Assembly: GCA_020634155.1 (NCBI GenBank)
Contig: JACKCI010000002.1
Location: 930,001 to 994,000, forward strand
Source of the DNA: Anaerolineales bacterium
Lineage (GTDB): Bacteria > Chloroflexota > Anaerolineae > Aggregatilineales > J027
Direction of reading: 5' to 3'
DNA: 64,000 bases
This document shows, piece by piece, positions 25,497 through 34,210 of this stretch. The notes below the pieces were generated by a model. The model was given only the letters and a program-made list of their open reading frames with translations. It made no database searches and was not told where the DNA came from. A program made the translations under genes and the position numbers. How positions within the stretch are numbered: position 1 is the first letter of the stretch; every line of letters starts with the position of its first letter.

Positions 25497-27182
25497 ATGG
25501 AATTCACTGGCATCCTTACAGGGATATTGGCCTTCCCCTTCATTGGGGGGCTGGTCATCCTGATGCTGAATAAAGAAGCCAAGGAGCAGGCCCGTGTCAT
25601 TGCGGCCTTTGCGACTGGCGCGAGTTTACTACTCAGTTTGTTGGTCTTTTTTACCTATGATGTTGATGCTGCCAATGCTGCCCATGCCAGTCTAATTGAA
25701 AACGGTACTGGTCCAATTGTCTTCCAATTTGTTGACCATATCACATGGGTCAAGAACTTGGGGATTAGCTATCAACTGGGGGTTGATGGTCTGACCGCCA
25801 CAATGGTGATGCTGACAGGTCTTGCCAGCTTTGCGGGCGTGATGATTTCATGGGGTGTTGATGAGCGCCCCCGTGAATTTATGGCCTTCTTCCTCTTTTT
25901 GGTGGCGGGTGTGTATGGCGTGTTCTTGTCCACCGACATCTTCCTGCTGCTATTCTTCTATGAACTCGCTATCTTCCCCATGTACTTGCTGATTGCAGGC
26001 TGGGGCTGGGTCGAGTTGCGCGAATATGCAGCCATGAAGCTGACCCTCTATATCTTGATTGGGTCAGTGATTGCCTTGGTCGGTTTGCTGGTTCTCTATT
26101 TCCAAGCGGGTGCTTTTTATACTGCTAATCCCGACTTGCTGCCAGCCGCCTCCGATGGTGCCTATAGCTTCGACTTCAACCATATTCACCTTGCGGCTCA
26201 ATATGGGGCCTTTAATGTCAATGGCTACATGGGCTTTGATGGTCTGACTATCGCCCGTTTCTGGTTCCCCTTCATCTTTATCGGGTTCGGGGTGCTGGCG
26301 GGTCTTTTTCCCTTCCACAACTGGTCACCTGATGGTCACGTGGCGGCACCTACTGCCGTTTCGATGATTCACGCGGGGGTGTTGATGAAGCTAGGGGCGT
26401 ATGCGGCGTTGCGGATGGGGGTGCAACTGACCCCTGATGGAGCGCGGGTGCATCTGCCTTGGATTGTGCTGTTGGCCTTGGTCAATGTGGTCTATGGTGC
26501 CTTTATCGCCTTCCGCCAACGTGACTTTAAATATGTCATCGGCTTTAGCTCTGTGTCGCACATGGGTTTGGTGAGCCTCGGCATCGCCACCATGAACAAC
26601 ACGGGCATGATGGGCGCTGGCCTACAAATGTTCTCGCACGGGGTGATGACGGCGCTCTTCTTCTCTTGCGTCGGGATGGTCTATGACCGCGCCCACACCC
26701 GTGACTTGCCCAGCCTTGGCGGGTTTATCTACAAGATGCCCATTGTCGGGGTGGCCTTCATTCTCGGCGGTCTGGTGAGTATGGGTATGCCGCCCTTGAG
26801 TGGGTTTGTGGCGGAGTTCCCCATCTTTATCGGGGTGTGGGAAGGTATCCCTGCCGAAGTGATTGCTAAGGCTCCCACCTCACTAACCGAAAACGGAGCG
26901 CACTATTATGGCTTGATTGTCATTCTATCCGCGCTCGGTATCATTTTAACGGCAACCTACGTGCTACGGGTCACCGCGCAGGTGTTCTTTGGCGACTTCG
27001 ATGAAGAAAAATATCACGAAGTTAATACCAAGCCCTTGCGCGTGCAAGACCGCGTGGCCTTGATTATGCTCAGTTCATGGCTAATTATCTTGGGGGTCTA
27101 CCCACAGATTATGACGGGCATGATTCAAAGCGCGGTTGATCCAGTCGTCGGGTTGCTGAAGTATGGCGCTGGCCTTCAATAG
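25497..27182 (+). CDS. nuoM: NADH-quinone oxidoreductase subunit M, second copy
   Basis: A 561-residue NuoM paralogue. Motifs: LLFFYELAIFPMYLLIAGWG, GLFPFHNWSPDGHVAAPTAVSM and KYVIGFSSVSHMGLVSLG, with the pump Glu in the first. In the second, FHNWSPDG replaces the usual FHTWLPDA. It has no insertion like that in copy 1, and the two copies are clearly diverged, so the duplication is old. It lies between the first nuoM and nuoN, as in complex I variants with two NuoM subunits and presumably one additional proton channel. Confidence 0.92.
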   Translation: MEFTGILTGILAFPFIGGLVILMLNKEAKEQARVIAAFATGASLLLSLLVFFTYDVDAANAAHASLIENGTGPIVFQFVDHITWVKNLGISYQLGVDGLTATMVMLTGLASFAGVMISWGVDERPREFMAFFLFLVAGVYGVFLSTDIFLLLFFYELAIFPMYLLIAGWGWVELREYAAMKLTLYILIGSVIALVGLLVLYFQAGAFYTANPDLLPAASDGAYSFDFNHIHLAAQYGAFNVNGYMGFDGLTIARFWFPFIFIGFGVLAGLFPFHNWSPDGHVAAPTAVSMIHAGVLMKLGAYAALRMGVQLTPDGARVHLPWIVLLALVNVVYGAFIAFRQRDFKYVIGFSSVSHMGLVSLGIATMNNTGMMGAGLQMFSHGVMTALFFSCVGMVYDRAHTRDLPSLGGFIYKMPIVGVAFILGGLVSMGMPPLSGFVAEFPIFIGVWEGIPAEVIAKAPTSLTENGAHYYGLIVILSALGIILTATYVLRVTAQVFFGDFDEEKYHEVNTKPLRVQDRVALIMLSSWLIILGVYPQIMTGMIQSAVDPVVGLLKYGAGLQ

Positions 27183-27193
27183 GAGTAGTGGTT

Positions 27194-28741
27194 TTGGACT
27201 TCAATAACGATCTCGTGCAAAATATGGTGTCGATTGTTCCAGAAATCTTGATGACTGTGCTGGCTCTGGCTGTCATCTATCTGGACTTGTATTTGCCAGC
27301 GGGTCGTCGCCAAGCCACTGTCGGCTATGTTGCAGGCATTGGTCTGCTCATTATTGGTGGCCTTGCGGCGCTGATACCCACTGGCGGCAATACCCTTGCT
27401 GACCAGTTGATGTTCGGCGGGATGATTCGTAGCGATGACCTTGCCAAGATTTTCAAAGTCATGATTATCACCGTTGGCGGTCTCACCTGCTTTATGGGCA
27501 TGGGCGACCTGCGCCTCCGCTATAAGAGCGAGTTTTATGCCATTATCATCATCGCCAGCATTGGGGCTAGTCTCCTCAGCGCGGCGGCAGATATTGTCAT
27601 GCTCTTTGTGGCGCTCGAAACCCTATCTATCAGCCTGTATATTCTGGCGGGCTTTATTCGTACCTCCCAGAACTCGACGGCGGCTGAAGTGGAATATGCC
27701 AACCGTAGCTCTGAAAGCGGTTTGAAGTATTTTCTCTTTGGGGCCTTTACATCGGCTTTCCTGCTCTATGGCCTGACCTTGGTCTACGGCCTGAGTGGTG
27801 GCGAAACCAGCATCTATCAAATTGGCCCCAACCTTGCCACCAGCGAACATGGCACAGCGGTCATTATTGTGGCCTTGGGTATGGTGGTGGTTGGCTTCGG
27901 CTTTAAGATTAGCGCGGTGCCGTTCCACTTTTGGACGCCCGATGTCTACGAAGGTGCCCCGACGCCTGTCACCTCCTATATCTCAGTAGCTTCCAAAGCT
28001 GCCAGCTTTGCGGTATTGACCCGCTTCATGTTGGCGGTCTTCCCGCCCGAACAACTCTTGGATGGGCTTGAAGGCTATAGCACATGGTGGGTACAGTTGT
28101 TGGCGATGACTTCAGTCGTAACCATGACCCTCGGTAACTTGCTGGCCTTGGTGCAAACCAATATCAAGCGTATGATTGCCTATAGCTCGATTGCTCAGGC
28201 GGGTTATGCCTTGATCGGTGTGGTGGCAATTGCCAGTGACTCGTCAGCAGGTAGTGGGGCCGCTGCGGTGTCTTTCTACATGTTCATGTATGTCATGACC
28301 AACACCCTGCTTTTTACCGGGATTATCCTTTTCAGCAACGCCACCAATTCCGAGACCATTCGGGATATGGCGGGCCTGTCGCGTCGGAACCCTGCCATCG
28401 CGCTGGGGATGACGATTGCCTTGCTGTCGCTAGGTGGTATCCCCCCCGCAGCAGGTTTCTTCGGCAAATTCGTGCTGTTCCGTGCGGCGGTTGATGCCGA
28501 CATGGTATGGCTGGCGATTATCGGTGTGTTGAATGCGATTGTGGCCTTGTACTACTATCTGGTGGTCATCAAGGTTATGTATGTTGACCGTAGCCCCGAC
28601 GATGACCAACCGATTGCGATGCCTGCTCCCTATGGCTTTGTGGTGGGTGTGACCAGTCTCGCGGTTGTGTTCTTGGGTGTGTTCTTCACCCCTGTTTGGA
28701 ATTGGGCGACAACGGCGGGTAGTGACCTGTTCCTGCGCTAA
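27194..28741 (+). CDS. nuoN: NADH-quinone oxidoreductase subunit N
   Basis: A 515-residue antiporter-like pump subunit closing the operon. Motifs: LFVALETLSISLYILAGF with the pump Glu, FKISAVPFHFWTPDVYEGAPTPVTSY with the pump Lys, and IKRMIAYSSIAQAGYALIG. AGGAG at 27181-27185 is only 2 bases from the GTG at 27188 but 8 bases from the TTG at 27194, so TTG is preferred; both give nearly the same protein. An intrinsic terminator follows. Confidence 0.93.
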   Translation: MDFNNDLVQNMVSIVPEILMTVLALAVIYLDLYLPAGRRQATVGYVAGIGLLIIGGLAALIPTGGNTLADQLMFGGMIRSDDLAKIFKVMIITVGGLTCFMGMGDLRLRYKSEFYAIIIIASIGASLLSAAADIVMLFVALETLSISLYILAGFIRTSQNSTAAEVEYANRSSESGLKYFLFGAFTSAFLLYGLTLVYGLSGGETSIYQIGPNLATSEHGTAVIIVALGMVVVGFGFKISAVPFHFWTPDVYEGAPTPVTSYISVASKAASFAVLTRFMLAVFPPEQLLDGLEGYSTWWVQLLAMTSVVTMTLGNLLALVQTNIKRMIAYSSIAQAGYALIGVVAIASDSSAGSGAAAVSFYMFMYVMTNTLLFTGIILFSNATNSETIRDMAGLSRRNPAIALGMTIALLSLGGIPPAAGFFGKFVLFRAAVDADMVWLAIIGVLNAIVALYYYLVVIKVMYVDRSPDDDQPIAMPAPYGFVVGVTSLAVVFLGVFFTPVWNWATTAGSDLFLR

Positions 28742-28767
28742 GTTCACCCCTTTAGCTGAATTCACAG

Positions 28768-28805
28768 ACACCTTCTCTCATGATTGAGGGGAGGTGTTTT
28801 TGTTT
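28768..28805 (+). terminator. Intrinsic terminator of the nuo operon
   Basis: ACACCTTCTCTCA pairs with TGAGGGGAGGTGT (13 positions, with G-U wobbles) around a short TGAT loop, followed by TTTTTGTTT. It lies 27 bases after the nuoN stop. Confidence 0.85.
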
Positions 28806-28844
28806 GGCGCATCCAACCCCGTATAATGGAATCAGGAGGTTGCT

Positions 28845-30020
28845 ATGTCCAAAAAACTGCTGTTGCTGATTTTATGCGGGGTCTTGTTTGTGGCCCCTGT
28901 CATGGCTCAAGATGACCCATCCACTATCTTTGCATGGCTACTCAATGGCGAATTGTGGATAGCAGATGAGACCCATGCCGAGCAACCTCTAGCTTTGAAC
29001 ACCATCCTCCACGCCAGTCTATCGCCTGACCGCACCATGCTGGCCTATGTCACCGCTGGTACCTATCCGCCTCCAGAACTCATCATCATGGATGTGCGGG
29101 ATAATACGCTCGTCCAGCATTTATCGAGTACCATCTTCGCGTCACCAGAAGGGGTCACCATTGAGTTTTCTGCGCCAGTGTGGGGCGGGAATGAAGCGGT
29201 GCTGTTTAACACGGTCGAGGTCTACGGAGGGCTATCCGGCGCACACAACCGCTATGATGTGCAGCGCCTTGATGTGCAGGATGGTAGCTGGACTGAACTC
29301 CTGCCCGCAGGCGAAGGCGGCGACATGGTACCCAGCCCCGATGACCAATGGGTAGCCATCCGCCAAGCGGGACGCTATGGCCCGCCTAATGAGGCTGGTT
29401 TTGTGCAGATTATCAGCGCTGCGACTGGCGATCCACTCACTGAGCGCTTCATGTTTCCCGCCGTCGCAACTGCCAGCGAGATAGTCTGGTTGCCGAGCGT
29501 CCATTGGGATGCAGCCAGTAATGAACTACTATGGGCCATTCCCGACCCTGATGCCGTGTATCTGCTGGACGATGCCCCGCCTGCCCAATTGTGCCGTTTC
29601 AAGCTTGGCTCTGATATGACCTGTAGCGCCTTGGCAATCGCCTATCCCGCCGATGTGGTGGTCAATCCAGACTTGACCCAAGTGGCTTATCTCTATCAGC
29701 GTCAACTGCTATGGGGGCCGTTGGATGGGGAGCGCCAATCGATTGAGGTGGACGGCCTGCCGATTGCGTGGCTGGATGATGCCACCCTCATTTATCAGCG
29801 TTATACTGAGGGCGCAGGGCTGTACCGTGCTGATACCCATACGCTGTGGGAGCCAACCGGACAGCCCGTTATCAATATGCAGGCTTTAGAAGACGGGCGG
29901 TGGTTATTGGCAGTTGGGAATTATACCGCCCTTACTATTGGCCTATTCGACCCCGCCAACACCACCTTTAACGCGATTACTGCCCTTAGCGGTGGATACC
30001 CCATATTTGCCGAGCGTTAA
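28845..30020 (+). CDS. Secreted beta-propeller-like protein
   Basis: A 391-residue exported protein. The signal peptide (MSKKLLLLILCGVLFVAPVMA) would be cut by signal peptidase I before QDDPS; there is no lipobox Cys. The mature part has repeating strands of the kind found in TolB or WD40-like propellers, such as LNTILHASLSPDRTMLAYVT, VPSPDDQWVAIR and VVNPDLTQVAYLY. No catalytic motif is evident. GGAGG precedes the ATG. Its stop overlaps that of the convergent transporter by 4 bases. Function unknown; a binding role is most likely. Confidence 0.6.
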   Translation: MSKKLLLLILCGVLFVAPVMAQDDPSTIFAWLLNGELWIADETHAEQPLALNTILHASLSPDRTMLAYVTAGTYPPPELIIMDVRDNTLVQHLSSTIFASPEGVTIEFSAPVWGGNEAVLFNTVEVYGGLSGAHNRYDVQRLDVQDGSWTELLPAGEGGDMVPSPDDQWVAIRQAGRYGPPNEAGFVQIISAATGDPLTERFMFPAVATASEIVWLPSVHWDAASNELLWAIPDPDAVYLLDDAPPAQLCRFKLGSDMTCSALAIAYPADVVVNPDLTQVAYLYQRQLLWGPLDGERQSIEVDGLPIAWLDDATLIYQRYTEGAGLYRADTHTLWEPTGQPVINMQALEDGRWLLAVGNYTALTIGLFDPANTTFNAITALSGGYPIFAER

Positions 30021-31348
30021 TCACCCGCCACTGTCGCAGGGGGAACACTCTGCCAGATAGCTTTAAGCTTGAATTTGTTGGTGTTATAGCGCACCCACAG
30101 TAGGGCCATTTCAACGGTCATACCAAATGTTAAACTTAGGCCAGCGGTGATAAGCCCAGATAGCCCCAGATGGAGACCCACCCAAATGGTGGTTCCAGTC
30201 ACGACTAACCCAACTGCCATGGCTTGGTAGATAGGGGCAGTGGTGTCAGTTCGCATTAACATAGCCCGTAGATAGTTTTGGAAGGTAGTCAACATCGGAA
30301 TTAGGCAGGCGATTCGGGTACCCTCAATCACGAGTGGACGGATGTCTTGTGGCACACTCAGCAAATACCCGATATAGACATCAATCAGTGGGGTAAAAGC
30401 TAAGAGCGCCATCGCTCCTGATAGGCTTGTCCCCATTACCACCGTGAAACGACGCAGGGCGCGGGTCTGCTCTGGCCCTTTGCTGAGGGCAATCACCACC
30501 TCTTGCCATGCCATGCCGCCCGCCCGCATGATGAGGATAATCGAGAAGACAATCGGCCATGCCGCCAGCGCATCCTCGGCATTAGCGGTGCTGGCGAGGC
30601 CGCGTTCAATCATGGGACGCACCAATAAGGTCAGCAGGCTGGTCATGGCTAATGGGGCATGGAAGGCAAAAATCATACGATAGGTTAGGGGTTGGGCGTC
30701 AGGCTCTGGCTCAGTGGCTTTGAGCTTATCTACTGCTTCTCCTGCGTACCACACCGCATAGACTGCCTCGGCTCCCACCGATGATACCATTGCAATTGCG
30801 CCAATCACGACGCCTGACCAACCTGCAATTGCGCCTAATAAAATAGCAAGACCAGCGGACACCACGACACGGATAATCGTCCCGCTACCGATAACACCAG
30901 TTTGGTCATTGCGAATGAGGATGCCTTGGAAGAAGCGCCGATAGCCAATCGCGGCACTCCAGAGTAGCATGATGACCATGCCGGGGCGGGCGGCATCATG
31001 CACGTTATCAGGGATACCGAGTAGGATACCTGTCCACCATTCAAACAGTGGCGTAAAAGCAAAGGCCGCTGCTATAACGGTAACCAGTACATTGGCAACC
31101 AACATATAGCGCCACAAGACCCGATAGGCTTGGCGGTCACGGGCAAGGGCGGTGCTCGTCGCAAGGAGCATCATAATCGGGGTTTCGATGGTAACAGAAA
31201 CACTCATCACAATCCCAAAGGCGGCTAGATTGGTCTTGGCATCGGGCAAGCGGCTGATAACGGCTTGGATCCAAGGCCCTGCAATGGTCATGAGTAACCA
31301 CGAGAAGGCAAGGGGTAACCAGAAACGGAAGATTTTTTGGTAGGACAC
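30017..31348 (-). CDS. MATE/ANKH-like transporter of the MOP superfamily
   Basis: A 443-residue membrane protein with about 12 helices arranged as two similar halves; FRFWLPLAFSWLLMTIAGPW opens the first half and FAFHAPLAMTSLLTLLVRP the second. This two-fold pattern with (F/H)xPLA at the start of each half fits the multidrug/oligosaccharidyl-lipid/polysaccharide exporter superfamily, and it looks closest to the progressive-ankylosis (ANKH)-like branch. The substrate is unknown. The start is GTG. It is divergent from the CoiA-like gene and convergent with the propeller protein. Confidence 0.6.
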   Translation of the reverse strand: MSYQKIFRFWLPLAFSWLLMTIAGPWIQAVISRLPDAKTNLAAFGIVMSVSVTIETPIMMLLATSTALARDRQAYRVLWRYMLVANVLVTVIAAAFAFTPLFEWWTGILLGIPDNVHDAARPGMVIMLLWSAAIGYRRFFQGILIRNDQTGVIGSGTIIRVVVSAGLAILLGAIAGWSGVVIGAIAMVSSVGAEAVYAVWYAGEAVDKLKATEPEPDAQPLTYRMIFAFHAPLAMTSLLTLLVRPMIERGLASTANAEDALAAWPIVFSIILIMRAGGMAWQEVVIALSKGPEQTRALRRFTVVMGTSLSGAMALLAFTPLIDVYIGYLLSVPQDIRPLVIEGTRIACLIPMLTTFQNYLRAMLMRTDTTAPIYQAMAVGLVVTGTTIWVGLHLGLSGLITAGLSLTFGMTVEMALLWVRYNTNKFKLKAIWQSVPPATVAGD

Positions 31349-31422
31349 AATACATCGACGCCCTAATGGACAATTTCATTACATCGTCAAAATGATACTT
31401 TCAAAATAAAAGCCCGTCAATT

Positions 31423-31428
31423 TATACT
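31423..31428 (+). promoter_or_regulatory. Candidate -10 box of the CoiA-like gene
   Basis: TATACT lies 20 bases before the ATG at 31449, with a weak TTTCAA (31399-31404) 18 bases upstream. The region is AT-rich and separates two divergent genes. Confidence 0.35.
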
Positions 31429-31448
31429 TAAAGATAAAGAGGATGCCC

Positions 31449-32414
31449 ATGAGTACACCTGAACCTATGTATGGCTGGGCGCTTGATGCCCAAGGACGCC
31501 CTATCCCCATTGCAGCAGCCACCCGTGGCGCACAAGGCTATCGTTGCCCGATCTGCAACGGGGCCATGATTGCCCGTAAAGGGGATGTTAAGCAACACCA
31601 CTTTGCTCATGAGTCGCTGTATCATTGCACACCAGAGAACGTGGCGGCGGTCATTGCTGGCAAATGGTTGGTGATGCAACTTGCCCAACGTATGGTCTTG
31701 AAGAAGTCTGCAATGGTTGGATGGGCTTTGGGTGACCGAAGCTTCGAGGGTGACATTCTAAAAGATGTTATTGCCATTGTCGAGAATCATGAGACCGAAC
31801 ACGGCAAGGCTGATATTGCGCTCATCGGGGCCAATGGTAAACCCAAGACAGTGATCAACGTGACCTCGACTGATGCAACGTCGGCCTTTGCCAGCCATGG
31901 TATTACCGTTATCAATCCGCCGATTGATGTCTTCCGCAGTGGGCAAATGGATTTGGATGGCTTACTCAAAGCCTCGGAGGTGATTGGTGGGTGGCGGCTG
32001 TTAAATATCGATGGTGAACTCCAGACTGAGCCTATTAAGTTGAGAGAGATATTACAGCGCATGGTCACCTATCCCCCGTTTCAATTTTGGGGCAAACTAG
32101 GGGTAGAGGGGCCATATACCGATGTTATCCGTTTTGGTGAGCATCTACTGTGGCTGTCACCTGAAATTTGGCAGGTGACTGTCGGTGGCTCCATCAACCG
32201 CTTAGGGCCAGAGCTGGTGGTCACGATTCAAGAATGGCCTCAAGACAATGGGAGTGTTGTGGTACTCTTTTATGTGGTGCTGCGCGATAAAGAACGTGCG
32301 ATTGCAGTACGCCGCTTTGCTCATCCTGATGAAGTCCATGCGCGGTTAAGCGCTGCCTTTCGGATGCGGCAAGTCACGGTCGAAGATGTTGCACGCTGGT
32401 TAGCAACAAGCTAA
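31449..32414 (+). CDS. CoiA-like zinc-finger/nuclease-like protein
   Basis: A 321-residue protein. The N-terminal part has YRCPICNGAMIARKG followed by QHHFAHES, the Cys-pair plus HFAH pattern found at the start of CoiA, a competence-associated protein. After it comes GKADIALIGANGKPKTVINVTST (about residues 120-142), which resembles the PD-(D/E)XK strand order, but the usual E-x-K/Q is replaced by N-V-T, so nuclease activity is doubtful. GAGG at 31439-31442 suits ATG 31449 better than ATG 31443. It is separated by 18 bases from the TPR/membrane gene. A role in handling DNA is inferred from similarity only. Confidence 0.55.
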   Translation: MSTPEPMYGWALDAQGRPIPIAAATRGAQGYRCPICNGAMIARKGDVKQHHFAHESLYHCTPENVAAVIAGKWLVMQLAQRMVLKKSAMVGWALGDRSFEGDILKDVIAIVENHETEHGKADIALIGANGKPKTVINVTSTDATSAFASHGITVINPPIDVFRSGQMDLDGLLKASEVIGGWRLLNIDGELQTEPIKLREILQRMVTYPPFQFWGKLGVEGPYTDVIRFGEHLLWLSPEIWQVTVGGSINRLGPELVVTIQEWPQDNGSVVVLFYVVLRDKERAIAVRRFAHPDEVHARLSAAFRMRQVTVEDVARWLATS

Positions 32415-32432
32415 ACAACAGGAGTTGCAGTT

Positions 32433-33131
32433 GTGGAAAGGTTGTTAGAACGGGCCATTGCATTGGCACAAGCAGGTGAGCGTGAGCAGGCCCGCCGTCT
32501 ATTATTACAAGCCATTGAAGAAGACCCCACCCATGTCTCGGCATGGCTATGGTTGGCGACGGTTGCCGCTGACCAAGAAGAACGTATCAACGCCCTACAA
32601 CGGGTGCTGGAACTTGACCCTTCCCATAAAACTGCCCGTTCTGCTCTAGAGCAACTGGGGCAGATTGAAATTATTGATGATTCTGTTCCTAAACAAGAAG
32701 TGGACTGGCCGCGGGAGCCATTGCAGCTAGAGGCCCCTGAATCACCTGCCCCTCGTCCGCTGTTGACCCGAATGGAAGCCATTATTGTGGCTGTATTCGT
32801 GATAGCCGCCATTCTGTTGTTGTCAGGTGTTGTGTTTGTGCGTGAGGTTGTAATTGCCAATGAGACGCCCACGCCCCGTCCAACCAATACATACACGCCA
32901 TCTGTGACCTTTACCCCATCCTTGACCTATACGCCGAGTCCAACCAATACCTTGCCGCCAGTTCGCACCTTACCACCAGCGGCGACGTCTACCCCGACTC
33001 CGACGGTAACTGTATCCCGTACACCGCGTCCATCGGCAACCAATTACCCGACGCGCACGCCCTATGTACCGCCTGCGTTAGCCTCCCCAGTACCCACCAA
33101 CACGCCTAATCCACGTCCATTTGGGGGCTAA
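32433..33131 (+). CDS. TPR protein with membrane anchor and Pro/Thr-rich tail
   Basis: A 232-residue protein. Residues 1-70 contain about two TPR-like helical hairpins (RAIALAQAGEREQARRLLLQ, then LELDPSHKTARSALEQL). One transmembrane helix lies at about 112-135. The remaining 95 residues are an extracytoplasmic tail of Thr-Pro repeats (TPTPRPTNTYTPS and similar), a likely glycosylated or wall-spanning stalk. The start is GTG at good distance from AGGAG. The stop overlaps the next ATG. The TPR part facing the cytoplasm suggests a scaffold role. Confidence 0.6.
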   Translation: MERLLERAIALAQAGEREQARRLLLQAIEEDPTHVSAWLWLATVAADQEERINALQRVLELDPSHKTARSALEQLGQIEIIDDSVPKQEVDWPREPLQLEAPESPAPRPLLTRMEAIIVAVFVIAAILLLSGVVFVREVVIANETPTPRPTNTYTPSVTFTPSLTYTPSPTNTLPPVRTLPPAATSTPTPTVTVSRTPRPSATNYPTRTPYVPPALASPVPTNTPNPRPFGG

Positions 33132-34210
33132 TGATGGGTGAGCAGAAACAACTGATTGAACGTCTAGTGGCCCTAGCGAACACCAATGGCGGGGCTTTAA
33201 CCCTGCCCGCTGCTCAACGCCCCATGTTGGAGCAAGTAGTGGCCCAATGCCAGCCACCGCTGGTCATTCAGATACAGGATGGTGCTGATTGTGTAGAGGT
33301 CAAGGTACCCCAATCCAGCATGGTACATGCGACACTTGATGGTCGTGTCTTAGGGGAGAGCCGTCAGGGGCCGGTCGAACTCAATGGCACCCATATTCGC
33401 CAATTAGCGGCTTTGCGTGTCTTGGGTGATTTTGAGACAACGCCTGTGCCGGGAGTATTGTCCGCCGATTTAGACTTCTACCCACCCCCTGAATCAGTAA
33501 CCGTTGCAGAGGTGGTCATGTATGCTCATCAACCGCACCAGTGGCTCCCTCAAGCCCATGTGGTGGTGCGGCGCTGGGTGGGGGCAAAGGTGGTAACCCA
33601 GCAGGCATATTATGGCTCATTGCCCCGTTTGTTAGAACAAGCCGAGGCCGCCATTGCTGACCATCAGTGCCCACCGTTAGTCATTCGGGAAAGCATCATC
33701 AATGCACTTATTCATCGTGACTATCGGTTGCCTCAACCTATTATGATTGATGTTCATCCCCAAACAATCGACATCGCCAGTCCCGGCGGCCCGCCTGCTT
33801 TTGTATCAATTACCCAGATAACCAAACACCGCTACCGACGCAATCCCCGTATTGCCCAATGGATGGTCGCTGCTGGTTATGATGGCCTTGGTTTAGCTAC
33901 CGTTTATCGCTTGGCAGCCGAAGCGGGTTACCCTGAGCCGTCGCTGACCGTACAACGCAATCATCTGCATCTGCGTGTATACCGAAATAAAACGAGAGCC
34001 ACACCATCTATACCCGACCTCAATGAGCGTCAGGAACGCGCATTGGCATATTTGCGGGAACACGGTAGCATTACTCAACGGGTTTATAGTGCCCTGTGTC
34101 CAGACACCGCCGCGCCCGTGTTACAGCAAGAATTATCGGCGCTGGAACAACTGGGCATGCTTACACGAATTGGAGAATTAGCTTACATGCTGGAGCCGTC
34201 GTGGACATAA
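33131..34210 (+). CDS. ATP-binding regulator with RecG-like HATPase_c_4 region
   Basis: A 359-residue protein whose middle part, VIRESIINALIHRDYRLPQP followed by IDIASPGGPPAF, matches the HATPase_c_4 domain of the AlbA_2/Schlafen-AAA type regulators often annotated as RecG-like. The N-box is seen as ESIINALIHRDY. The C-terminus (LNERQERALAYLREHG onward) is a winged-helix-like DNA-binding segment. The first 100 residues are unassigned. The gene overlaps its neighbours on both sides, the last overlap being 10 bases with the histidine kinase, so it may act with that kinase as a regulator. Confidence 0.6.
   Translation: MMGEQKQLIERLVALANTNGGALTLPAAQRPMLEQVVAQCQPPLVIQIQDGADCVEVKVPQSSMVHATLDGRVLGESRQGPVELNGTHIRQLAALRVLGDFETTPVPGVLSADLDFYPPPESVTVAEVVMYAHQPHQWLPQAHVVVRRWVGAKVVTQQAYYGSLPRLLEQAEAAIADHQCPPLVIRESIINALIHRDYRLPQPIMIDVHPQTIDIASPGGPPAFVSITQITKHRYRRNPRIAQWMVAAGYDGLGLATVYRLAAEAGYPEPSLTVQRNHLHLRVYRNKTRATPSIPDLNERQERALAYLREHGSITQRVYSALCPDTAAPVLQQELSALEQLGMLTRIGELAYMLEPSWT

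Noticed and set aside
32870..33125. Thr-Pro rich segment as a low-complexity non-coding repeat
   Set aside because: It remains in frame with the TPR and transmembrane parts and ends with a stop overlapping the next start codon, as expected for a surface stalk.
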